Below, piece by piece: positions 7,216 to 14,380 of a stretch of DNA of 62,062 nucleotides. The stretch comes from Methylobacter sp. (GTDB lineage: Bacteria; Pseudomonadota; Gammaproteobacteria; Methylococcales; Methylomonadaceae), in contig JAPLRU010000032.1 in NCBI GenBank assembly GCA_026399025.1, forward strand, positions 1-62,062, written 5' to 3'. The first letter of the stretch is position 1. Every line of letters begins with the position of its first letter. A model generated the notes under the pieces. That model was not told the origin of the DNA and did not search any database. It worked only from the letters and a program-made list of their open reading frames with translations. Made by a program: the position numbers and the translations under genes.

Positions 7216-8483
7216 GCGATAAAGAAGTCAAACACTGTTCTTTTTGCGGCATAGAGCAATCTGCGTCGGTACCTTTAATTGCCGGTAGCGAAGGTTATAT
7301 TTGCGGGGCTTGTGTGTCATTAGCCAATCAGGTGGTCAGCAATTGGAGTCGGAAAAAAGAGCTTTCCGAAATGCAGGGCGCATTGCCTATCCCGGCAAAA
7401 ATAAAAGAGCATCTGGATCAATATATTATCGGACAGCATCTGGCTAAAGAAATCTTGGCGGTGGCTGTTTATAACCATTACAAACGTTTAAAGCACGAAA
7501 GCGGCGACGTGGGCTTGGGCGAGTTCGACAAGGATGTGGAAATCGGTAAATCCAATATCTTGTTAATCGGGCCGTCGGGGACCGGAAAGACCTTATTGGC
7601 CAGCACCTTGGCTAAAATCGTCGGGGTGCCGTTTGTTATCGCCGATGCAACAACGTTGACGCAGGCCGGTTATGTCGGCGATGACGTGGAAAATATTCTG
7701 GTCAGATTGCTGGATGTTGCGGATGGCAATATGACCAATGCCGAATGGGGCATTGTTTATCTGGATGAAATCGACAAAATCGCCCGTAGTCCGGAACAAC
7801 AAACCGGTACCCGCGATGTGTCCGGCGAAGGTGTGCAACAGGCCTTGCTGAGATTGGTTGAAGGTTCTCAGGTTAAGATTCCGGCGAAAGGACGCAACAA
7901 GGACGGCGAGACCACGATGGACACGCGCAATATTCTGTTTATTGCCGGCGGTTCGTTTCCGGGTCTGGAAAAACATGTTGAAAAACGTTTGGTGCCGACT
8001 AATTCCGCTATCGGTTTTCATGCCGAAGTGAATAATCCCGATAAAAAACCGGCATTGGAAGATATGCTGAATGCGACGCAGCCCAGCGATTTACGCAAGT
8101 TCGGCTTGATTCCCGAGTTTATCGGCCGCTTCCCGGTGCTGGCGCCGTTGGAGCCGCTGGATGTCGATGCCTTGATTCAGGTGTTAACCGAACCTAAAAA
8201 TGCGTTGGTTCGTCAGTATCAGCAACTGTTTGCTTACGAAGGCGTGGAGCTGAAATTCGAACATGAGGCTTTGATTGAAATCGCCCAAAAAGCCATAGAA
8301 CGCGAAACCGGAGCACGCGGTTTACGCAGCATCATGGAGCATATTTTGCGTAAAACCATGTTCGATATTCCATCCGTCGATGATGTTGAGCAATGTATTG
8401 TCGACGCCGATACCGTTAAAGGCGAAGGTGAGATCAAGTTGGTCAGAAAGGCGGAAACCAAAATCAGGCAGCAGGCGGGCTAG
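7212..8483 (+). CDS. clpX: ClpX-type AAA+ unfoldase of the nif operon
   Basis: This 423-residue protein is a full ClpX. It has an N-terminal C4 zinc-binding domain (CSFC near residue 9, CGAC near 32), Walker A GPSGTGKT, pore loop GYVGDD, Walker B VYLDEIDKI and sensor region LIPEFIGRFPV. The ClpP-binding IGF loop is kept (NSAIGFHAE). The zinc domain is followed by an unusually short linker. It overlaps nifM by 4 bp, as in Azotobacter, where a nif-linked clpX lies at the same place and is tied to turnover of FeMo-cofactor assembly proteins such as NifB and NifEN. It is probably a second genomic copy beside a housekeeping clpP-clpX; that cannot be seen here. Confidence 0.93.
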   Translation: MSDKEVKHCSFCGIEQSASVPLIAGSEGYICGACVSLANQVVSNWSRKKELSEMQGALPIPAKIKEHLDQYIIGQHLAKEILAVAVYNHYKRLKHESGDVGLGEFDKDVEIGKSNILLIGPSGTGKTLLASTLAKIVGVPFVIADATTLTQAGYVGDDVENILVRLLDVADGNMTNAEWGIVYLDEIDKIARSPEQQTGTRDVSGEGVQQALLRLVEGSQVKIPAKGRNKDGETTMDTRNILFIAGGSFPGLEKHVEKRLVPTNSAIGFHAEVNNPDKKPALEDMLNATQPSDLRKFGLIPEFIGRFPVLAPLEPLDVDALIQVLTEPKNALVRQYQQLFAYEGVELKFEHEALIEIAQKAIERETGARGLRSIMEHILRKTMFDIPSVDDVEQCIVDADTVKGEGEIKLVRKAETKIRQQAG

Positions 8484-8554
8484 ACTGCGGGAAGGCGTAT
8501 TGATGAATAATGGAACACGGATCAAACCGATTTATCGTTTCCACGCTCCGGCGT

Positions 8555-8866
8555 TACTGCGATTAAGTTAAGGCTGGACAGTCCCTTCTCCCTCCGGGAC
8601 AAATCCGCCGGGAGCGGATTTGCACTCGCCCGTAGGGTGCCGGACAGGAGAGTCAGGCATGATTAGGTTAGGATGAGGGGATTAAATAAGGCTTTTTTCC
8701 TTATTTTTATTCTCCTCACCCCAACCCTCTCGGCAACTGCTCCTGCGTTGCCCTACCTCCTGCATCCGTGCAGTCGTCCAGCAGGATGCCTACATGGATG
8801 TAGGTAAGTAGAGCAATGCAGGAGCAATTGCCGAGAGGGAGCTTTTTTCTTAACTTAATGGCAGTG
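8555..8866. mobile_element. MITE-A copy 2 with a nested palindrome, 12-bp target duplication
   Basis: The ends are TACTGCGATTAAGTTAAG and CTTAACTTAATGGCAGTG, the same TIRs as at 5090. ACGCTCCGGCGT touches both sides (8543-8554 and 8867-8878), an exact 12-bp duplication. The 312-bp element holds a longer internal region than copy 1 and an inserted palindrome at 8731-8833. No coding capacity. The gap 8484-8966 contains nothing else apart from flanking family-B repeats. Confidence 0.85.
8731..8833. repeat. Palindrome nested inside MITE-A copy 2
   Basis: CGGCAACTGCTCCTGCGTTGC at the left (first 20 bases used as arm) pairs with GCAATGCAGGAGCAATTGCCG at the right, separated by about 60 bp. It splits the CCCTCTC...GAGAGGG arm of the MITE, so it arrived after the MITE formed or is a variant arm. 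A partial copy lies in the decayed MITE at 54229-54290. Confidence 0.65.
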
Positions 8867-8944
8867 ACGCTCCGGCGTACCCTCTGGGGCATAAATGGCA
8901 ACGCCGGAGCGTTGCCGACCGAATTCCCACGCCGGAGCGTGGGA
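8867..8944. repeat. Family-B palindromes before the grx-bolA gene
   Basis: Three related units occur in a row: ACGCTCCGGCGT, CAACGCCGGAGCGTTG and CCCACGCCGGAGCGTGGG. They end 23 bp before the ATG at 8967 and could shape the mRNA 5' end. No promoter motif was found here. Confidence 0.65.
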
Positions 8945-8966
8945 GCTATCTAATAATGAGAACCTT

Positions 8967-9575
8967 ATGAAAACCGAAGATAAAATCCACAAGCAGCTGG
9001 CAGAAAATCCGATCATCTTGTACATGAAAGGCGTACCGACGAATCCTCAATGCGGTTTTTCAGCCAAATCGGTGGGCATACTCAATGAGACCAATATCCC
9101 TTACGCCTACGTAAATGTGCTGGAAGCGCCGTTTATTCGCGAAAAATTGCCGAGCATTTCCCATTGGCCGACTTATCCGCAACTGTTTGTTAACGCCGAA
9201 CTGGTGGGCGGTTGCGACATTATCGAGGAAATGTCCAACAACGGCAGCTTATTGCCTTTATTAATCGCCGCCGCGCCGAAAAAAGCGGAAGCGGCAAACG
9301 AGGCGTTGAGCGCCGGCGAAGTAACCCAATTGGTGCAACAGGGCATTAACGACGCCAAAGTGATGATCGAAGGCGAGGGTTGTGATTTAACGATCACGGT
9401 GATCAGTTCGCAATTTAACGACTTATCAATAGTCAAAAAACAGCAGTTGGTATTGGCTACCTTAAAAGAACCTTTGGCGTCCGGCAAGCTTCATGCCGTC
9501 AGCGTAAAAGCGTTTACGCCGGATGAATGGCAGGATAAGCAAAACGCAACAGGCTTGCTGCAAATACGCCATTAA
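8967..9575 (+). CDS. Monothiol glutaredoxin fused to a BolA-like domain
   Basis: Residues 1-105 are a monothiol glutaredoxin of the Grx4/Grx5 class, with the CGFS active site at about 29-32 (NPQCGFSAK), the WPTYPQLF cis-proline segment and the GGCDII glutathione-binding motif. Such proteins bind a [2Fe-2S] cluster with glutathione and deliver it to apoproteins. Residues about 118-200 match BolA: a helix, a GEGCDLTITVIS strand, SIVKKQQLV, and the end LHAVSVKAFTPDEW. Grx4 and BolA normally act as separate partners holding a shared cluster; here they are one chain. Position between nif genes suggests cluster delivery to nitrogenase. The ATG follows TGAGAACC, a weak ribosome-binding site. Confidence 0.85.
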   Translation: MKTEDKIHKQLAENPIILYMKGVPTNPQCGFSAKSVGILNETNIPYAYVNVLEAPFIREKLPSISHWPTYPQLFVNAELVGGCDIIEEMSNNGSLLPLLIAAAPKKAEAANEALSAGEVTQLVQQGINDAKVMIEGEGCDLTITVISSQFNDLSIVKKQQLVLATLKEPLASGKLHAVSVKAFTPDEWQDKQNATGLLQIRH

Positions 9576-9706
9576 ATGACCGATGCTATGCAATGGATAA
9601 GGGGTTTTTAGCGGGAGGGCAAAAAATAGACTTCCACCTTCCAGTCCTCGTCTTTCGTGGATATTTTTAAACTTTTTAACCTGTTTCGTTGGGATTATTA
9701 AGGCTC

Positions 9707-10612
9707 ATGAAGACATTTATAAAAGTTGTGGAAATATGGGTTCCCAGCCAAGAAGGGACTCAACTGGAACTGGCTACCGGTCTATACGGCGCGTTGACGG
9801 ATTTTAAAACAGCCAGTGAGCAAACCCGGTTCGGTTACGGTCAAGGCTTGCCGGGGAATGCTTGGGCCGCGGCGCATCCGGTGGTAACAACGGAGTTTAT
9901 ACATTCCTGCTTTGAACGCACCCAGGCCGCTAAAACAGCCGGTTTAACTTGCGCTATCGCGTTACCGGTATTTTCGGGCGAGTTTTTAACGGCGGTGATT
10001 GTGTTTCTATGCGGAGGCGATGAACTCCACGCAGGCGCTATCGAAGTCTGGGCCAATCATCCCGATCGGGACAATGAGCTGGGGGTGATAGACGGTTATT
10101 ACGGCTCGCTGGACTATTTTGAGTTTATTTCAAAAAAAACCAAAATCATGAAAAGTTTCGGTTTGCCGGGACAGGTTTGGGAAAAAGGCTTACCGGTACT
10201 GATGCCCGATCTTGGCGAATCGCAATCTTTTATCCGGGGCCGGGATGCAAAAAATGCCGGAATCACCACGGCGCTCGGTATTCCTTGGTCCGATAGGGCA
10301 GGGCAGGTTTATATCATGACCTTTCTTTCAGCCAAAGCCACTCCTATCGCTAAACAGCTTGAAATATGGCTGCCTGACGATAAAAGGGAGCGTCTGGTTT
10401 TTAATGACGGTTTTAGCCATAAGGCAAGCGATTTAGCAGCCGTTTATAGCGCAAAAACGTTCGTCAAGGGTGACGGCGTAATAGGACGCGTATGGCTGAC
10501 CGGGGTTCCGGTTATTGTCGATGACTATGGCGTGGAGGAATCGACGGCTGCTTTATTAATGCCGGTTATAAAACAAGGCGAGTTAACGGCGGTGATTGTT
10601 TTTTGTTTATAG
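9707..10612 (+). CDS. Triple GAF-like domain protein of the nif cluster
   Basis: The 301-residue protein is made of about three GAF-like units (1-115, 115-205, 205-301). Each has a version of the motif GYGQGLPGNAW / SFGLPGQVWEKGLPV / VKGDGVIGRVWLTGVPVIV, then a strand ending in a small-molecule pocket. There is no output domain (no kinase, helix-turn-helix or AAA+ module). It may sense a small ligand and act by protein contact, as NifA and NifL do with their GAF/PAS parts. A TTG at 9689 is an alternative start; the ATG at 9707 is preferred although its ribosome-binding site is weak. Function is not known. Confidence 0.75.
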   Translation: MKTFIKVVEIWVPSQEGTQLELATGLYGALTDFKTASEQTRFGYGQGLPGNAWAAAHPVVTTEFIHSCFERTQAAKTAGLTCAIALPVFSGEFLTAVIVFLCGGDELHAGAIEVWANHPDRDNELGVIDGYYGSLDYFEFISKKTKIMKSFGLPGQVWEKGLPVLMPDLGESQSFIRGRDAKNAGITTALGIPWSDRAGQVYIMTFLSAKATPIAKQLEIWLPDDKRERLVFNDGFSHKASDLAAVYSAKTFVKGDGVIGRVWLTGVPVIVDDYGVEESTAALLMPVIKQGELTAVIVFCL

Positions 10613-10629
10613 AAAGAAACAAACAATCT

Positions 10630-10766
10630 AAATCGGTTTAAAAAACTTATTCGCCCCAAAGGCACGAAGTTCACGAAGAAAAAATAATTTTTAAACTCAA
10701 TGTATTGAAAACTTCGTGCCTTCGTGGTGAAGGCTTTTGTTTTAAAACGAATACCTTCACAGTCTC
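10630..10766. mobile_element. MITE-C copy, left end worn
   Basis: The inner palindrome (GGCACGAAGTTCACGAAG ... CTTCGTGCCTTCGTGG) and the right end TTCACAGTCTC match the intact element at 44966-45132. The left TIR is not recognisable. A family-B fragment (GCGGCGTGGGAGCG) follows directly, so this copy too entered a family-B palindrome. It occupies the gap before nifF. Confidence 0.65.
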
Positions 10767-10884
10767 TGCGGCGTGGGAGCGATAGCACAGTTTTTTATTC
10801 ACTCGGAAGGTCGCGAATTTTATGGTTCGCGCCTTAGCGGTGAAATTGTTAAATGGATTGAGCTTATCGCTCAGCGAGGAAATT

Positions 10885-11418
10885 ATGGCTAAAGTAGGCG
10901 TTTTTTTTGGCACCGACACCGGCAATACCCGGCGCATTGCAAAAGATATCAGCACGGCATTAGGTTCGGCTATTGCAGCCAAACCGGTGAATATACGCAA
11001 CGCCGAGGTGGCGGATTTACTGAAGTACGACACCTTGATTCTCGGTACTCCCACTTATGGCGAGGGTCAGTTGCCCGGCTTATCGACCGGTAATGCCACG
11101 GAAAGCTGGGAGGAGTTTTTGCCGAAGTTGGCGGGGCATGATTTTAGCGGCAAAAAAGTGGCGCTTTACGGCTTGGGTAATCAAAAAGGCTATCCGACAG
11201 AATTTGTCGATGCGATGTTTTATCTGTACGAGTCGTTTAAGCAATGCGGTGCAACCTTGATTGGCGCATGGGATAGCGACGGTTATAACTTTAAGCGGTC
11301 AAAGGCCGTTGTTGATAAGCGTTTTATCGGCTTGGTCTTGGATCAAGAAAATCAGAAAGAACTGAGCCCGGCAAGATTGGACGCTTGGTTAAAAATGCTG
11401 GCAGAGGCTTGGGTTTAA
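10885..11418 (+). CDS. nifF: Flavodoxin NifF, electron donor to nitrogenase
   Basis: A 177-residue long-chain flavodoxin. The FMN phosphate loop is GTDTGNTRRIAK (about 9-20), the first aromatic loop is TPTYGEGQLPG (about 56-66), and the second is in LGNQKGYPTEFVDAM. Long-chain flavodoxins of this type carry single electrons to the Fe protein. The ATG at 10885 follows GCGAGGAAATT, a good ribosome-binding site. It begins a group with a Rieske protein and an RseC-like protein that looks like an electron-supply module. Confidence 0.9.
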   Translation: MAKVGVFFGTDTGNTRRIAKDISTALGSAIAAKPVNIRNAEVADLLKYDTLILGTPTYGEGQLPGLSTGNATESWEEFLPKLAGHDFSGKKVALYGLGNQKGYPTEFVDAMFYLYESFKQCGATLIGAWDSDGYNFKRSKAVVDKRFIGLVLDQENQKELSPARLDAWLKMLAEAWV

Positions 11419-11432
11419 AGTCAGGATAAGGT

Positions 11433-11798
11433 ATGGCAAACGACAAACTTAAACCGGCCTGTACCCGTCATGAACTGGATCAGGCCGATTTTTTAACGCG
11501 TTCTATTCAATTTAAAAAACAGCCGGTTTCGGCCATTATTTTCGCCTTTGAAGATAGCGTCTATGCCTATGTTAATCATTGCATGCATATGCACAGGCCG
11601 TTAAATTGCGAACAGGACGCTATTTTTGATGAAACCGGCAAATATTTGCGCTGCTCAATGCACGGCTTTATCTTTGATCCTAAAACCGGAGAATGCCAAA
11701 GCCCGGTTTGTTTCGGGCAACGTTTGCAAGCGTTACGCCTGGAAGAAATTGACGGCACAGTTTATTTTGCCGAAAAGCATTTGACCCTTATCGATTGA
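11433..11798 (+). CDS. Rieske-type [2Fe-2S] ferredoxin
   Basis: The 121-residue soluble protein carries the two Rieske ligand pairs: C-M-H in NHCMHMHRP (about 50) and C-S-M-H in LRCSMHGF (about 73). Between them lies the usual beta-sandwich insert. No signal peptide, so it is cytoplasmic like the Rieske ferredoxins of dioxygenases. It starts 14 bp after nifF with AGGATAAGG in front. A role as accessory electron carrier for nitrogenase is inferred from position. Confidence 0.87.
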   Translation: MANDKLKPACTRHELDQADFLTRSIQFKKQPVSAIIFAFEDSVYAYVNHCMHMHRPLNCEQDAIFDETGKYLRCSMHGFIFDPKTGECQSPVCFGQRLQALRLEEIDGTVYFAEKHLTLID

Positions 11799-11810
11799 AC
11801 GGTGCGCGCG

Positions 11811-12239
11811 ATGATAGAAGAATTAGCGGTCGTGGTGAAAATAGAAAACCATCAAGTCTGGGTTGAAAGCGGAGCCAATAGCGCGTGTGGCGGATGTCTG
11901 CAAAAAGCATCGTGTACTACCAACGCACTGGGCAGCGTTTTGAAGAAAAAATCGGTGCCGGTCGATAGCGATATTCAACTGAAAACCGGCGATCAGGTCA
12001 TGGTCGCCATCGATGAAAACCTGTTGCTGCGCGCTTCTTTATTGTTATATCTGCTGCCGTTAATCGCTTTGTTTACCGGCGCGGGCCTTGCCGACTGGTT
12101 GGTGACGGATAATGCGGATGTATGGATTGCCGGTAGCGCCATGCTGAGTTTTTTGTTTTCGTTGTGGCTAATTAATAAAGCGCAAAGTCTGTTGATAATG
12201 AACTATTACGCCAGGCCTGTCGTCGTAAGAAAGATTTAA
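11811..12239 (+). CDS. rseC: RseC/RsxC-associated SoxR-reducing system type membrane protein
   Basis: The protein (142 aa from ATG 11811; a GTG at 11802 would add three residues) has a cysteine-rich N-terminal domain (SACGGCLQKASC, about 27-38), then two membrane spans (about 80-100 and 108-128). This is the RseC/MucC layout, known from the SoxR-reducing and Rnf systems. In diazotrophs Rnf complexes drive electrons to ferredoxin or flavodoxin for nitrogenase, which suits this place. No rnf genes are in the window. Confidence 0.83.
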   Translation: MIEELAVVVKIENHQVWVESGANSACGGCLQKASCTTNALGSVLKKKSVPVDSDIQLKTGDQVMVAIDENLLLRASLLLYLLPLIALFTGAGLADWLVTDNADVWIAGSAMLSFLFSLWLINKAQSLLIMNYYARPVVVRKI

Positions 12240-12251
12240 TCGTGTATCGCT

Positions 12252-12551
12252 ATGAATGTTTGGTCTATCAACAAAGATACCCCGCTTAAGCTGCTGCTAT
12301 TGGAATTGGTGCATCGTTACGGCGAAAATACCTTAGGCTTGAATAATCGGGAACAACATTTTCAGGCTATCGAGTTATGCCTGCTTAACGATCCCAGCCT
12401 TTCCGCTTATATCTATACTTTCGGCCAAAACGCAGGTCGTTACGGCATTGATCTGAGGTATCCGATTTCCACCAATAATATTGTCGGGGAAAGTGAAAAC
12501 CTGAGTTTGGATCAAGTCATAGAGATTATTTCCATTCATTTATTTTCTTAA
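12252..12551 (+). CDS. Small nif-cluster protein of unknown function (99 aa)
   Basis: A soluble, mixed alpha/beta protein of 99 residues begins 12 bp after rseC. Visible segments are the helix LKLLLLELVHRYGENTL and an ending rich in hydrophobic residues (VIEIISIHLF). No cysteine pairs or catalytic motifs. It is followed after 12 bp by another small gene. I do not recognise the family; it is probably co-transcribed with the electron-supply genes. Confidence 0.68.
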   Translation: MNVWSINKDTPLKLLLLELVHRYGENTLGLNNREQHFQAIELCLLNDPSLSAYIYTFGQNAGRYGIDLRYPISTNNIVGESENLSLDQVIEIISIHLFS

Positions 12552-12563
12552 CATCCAGCCATT

Positions 12564-12860
12564 ATGAATCAAGAGCAACAACCTGAATTTCGTTATTTTG
12601 TCAGTTACAGCGGCGTTAAACTGCCGTTAAAGTTGGTTAATGAAATTACCGAAGACAGCTTGAATAACCGAAATACTTATTACCGTAGTCATTTCGATGC
12701 CGAGGATAGAATGCTGCTGTGCCAGAAAATCGTTTACGGCGAAGTTGAATCCGAACATCAGTATCAGTATTACCCGAACGGTGTTTTAAAGTTGGCTCGG
12801 ATAACTGAAGATGATGAAGTCAGGGAGATTCATTTTAATGAGCAGGGGGAGATGGTGTGA
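12564..12860 (+). CDS. Small nif-cluster protein of unknown function (98 aa, perhaps DUF6156-like)
   Basis: The 98-residue protein is beta-rich: FRYFVSYSGVKLPLKLVNEI, then an LNNRNTYYRSHFDAEDRM stretch, then HQYQYYPNGVLKLARI. The YxxNGxLxxA ending pattern is typical of small antiparallel sheets. From memory it resembles the small nif-linked family named DUF6156, which I cannot verify here. It is the last plus-strand gene of the cluster and ends 22 bp before a convergent gene. Confidence 0.68.
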   Translation: MNQEQQPEFRYFVSYSGVKLPLKLVNEITEDSLNNRNTYYRSHFDAEDRMLLCQKIVYGEVESEHQYQYYPNGVLKLARITEDDEVREIHFNEQGEMV

Positions 12861-12882
12861 GGCGACCAACGATTAGGCTGTC

Positions 12883-13778
12883 CTATGCCTGTAGGCCTTG
12901 ATTAAACAACAGCGCATGCTGTTGTTGTCCAGGTAGTCCTAAACGCGCTCCCATTTGCGTACAGCACAACGCGCCTGCGGCGCCGGCGTAACGAAGCACT
13001 GCTTGCCACTCAATACCGGTAGCCAACGCAGCCGCAAACGCGCCATGAAAGGCATCGCCTGCGCCGGTGCTGTCAATCGCGGTAACCGCATAAGCCGGTA
13101 GCGCGCCTTGCTCGTTGCCGCGTCGCCAAATCAACCCACGTTCGCCCAGCGTGATAACCACGTTCGGCGCAAGTTCGGCGAGTCGGTTTAAGGCTTTGTC
13201 TTCGCTATCCGCGTACTGGACGGCAAATTTTTCCGAACACACCAAGTAATCGACGTGGCTCATTAAGGCTAAGGTTCCATCATGTACGGAGCCGGCATCC
13301 AATACGGTCGGAATTCCGGCTTGCTTGGCGGTTTGGGCAAGAGGCAAGGAGATGAAGGGTTCATGTCCGTCGAATAACACAACCTGGGCCCGGACATTGC
13401 TAAAGTTCAGCGCATCGACCGGCAATGCCAGCGTATCGCCTTTATAATTGATTAAACAGCGTTTGCCGTCGGGTTTGACCAATACGGTCGATAACGGGGT
13501 GGGGGAATCGCCGCGCATGATCAACCGGGTGTTGACACCGTAATCCTCGAGTTCCTGAAAATGCTTGTCGCCGTAAAGATCGCGCCCCAAGTAACCGACA
13601 AATGCCGAGCTTAAACCCAGCTTGCTAACGCAAACGGCGGCATTCGCGGCAGGTCCTCCGCCGCAACCAAGCAGGCTGTCGGCGGTGATTTTTCATCGGC
13701 GCCGGGATGCCGGCTTACCGAAAAAATGAGATCGTAAGAGGCGTGTCCTACGCACAGCACGTCAACATCAACAGTCAT
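12883..13778 (-). pseudogene. PfkB-family carbohydrate kinase with a one-base frameshift
   Basis: The gene reads in two frames that join to one ribokinase-like kinase. The first part (ATG 13778) gives VDVLCVGHASYDLIF and then leaves frame after HPGADEK. One more T in the five-T run 13689-13693 would restore ITADSLLGCGGGPAANAA and continue into the second part, with PfkB motifs GRDLYGDKH, VVITLGERG and the anion-hole/catalytic motif DSTGAGDAFHGAF. Substrate would be a sugar or nucleoside. The single-base loss in a homopolymer may be a real mutation, a phase-variable site or a sequencing error; the rest of the gene looks healthy. It converges on the nif genes. Confidence 0.85.
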
Positions 13779-13963
13779 GGTTAGCCATCTCGCTATCAAT
13801 AAAAAGCACGGTAAATCCAGTAAAAATAAAACGCTGATGCCAAAAGTGGGTACTGTAGGCTACCGTTCCATTGCCTTGGTCGGTTTATTTTTTGCGAATC
13901 ACATTAAATTTGTGTTTAACCGTTTCCGGGCTTTTTTCCGGCTGGTTTGCTTTTTCTCGGGCA

Positions 13964-13987
13964 ATAAAAAGCCCGCATGAAGCGGGC
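13964..13987 (-). terminator. Rho-independent terminator, minus strand
   Basis: Stem GCCCGC (13971-13976) / GCGGGC (13982-13987), loop ATGAA, followed on the minus strand by TTTTTATT. No intact gene ends close to it: the M48 protease stops nearly 400 bp upstream. A minus-strand peptide end (SDTAWVKLQKIAAQ, stop near 14012) lies just before it and may be the worn tail of a lost gene. Confidence 0.8.
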
Positions 13988-14380
13988 GTGTTGAGTGCTG
14001 TTATTGTTATTATTGAGCTGCGATTTTTTGCAACTTGACCCAAGCAGTGTCACTTATTTTATTATTATTATCAGCTAGTCTAAAAGACTATTTTCCCCCT
14101 CTTAGCCGGTAATCAAACCGAGCTCACTCCCTTAAGCCGGGCAAATTCTATTCAAATACGATTCTATTGTCTATTTAAAAATGGGGTTTAGCGGGAAAAA
14201 TATAAATCGTTCAAAAAAGCCTAATAAATACAGTTTACTGTAGAGCATCACCTAGTTCTAATAAAAAAAATGACCGGCAAGCACTGCTTTTCGTTCAGGT
14301 AACGTTCAGACTTAATGTAGTTGGTTTATGCCAAGCGGAATCGCTCAAGTGATTAACCGCTTTGTTCGATGTTCGGGCTT
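13988..14380. other. Gap with a possible gene remnant
   Basis: The minus strand from about 14078 to 14012 encodes a short protein-like end (ISDTAWVKLQKIAAQ and a stop) next to the terminator at 13964, but a stop codon shortly upstream prevents a longer frame. The remainder is AT-rich and shows no gene, repeat or promoter that I can defend. Confidence 0.35.
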
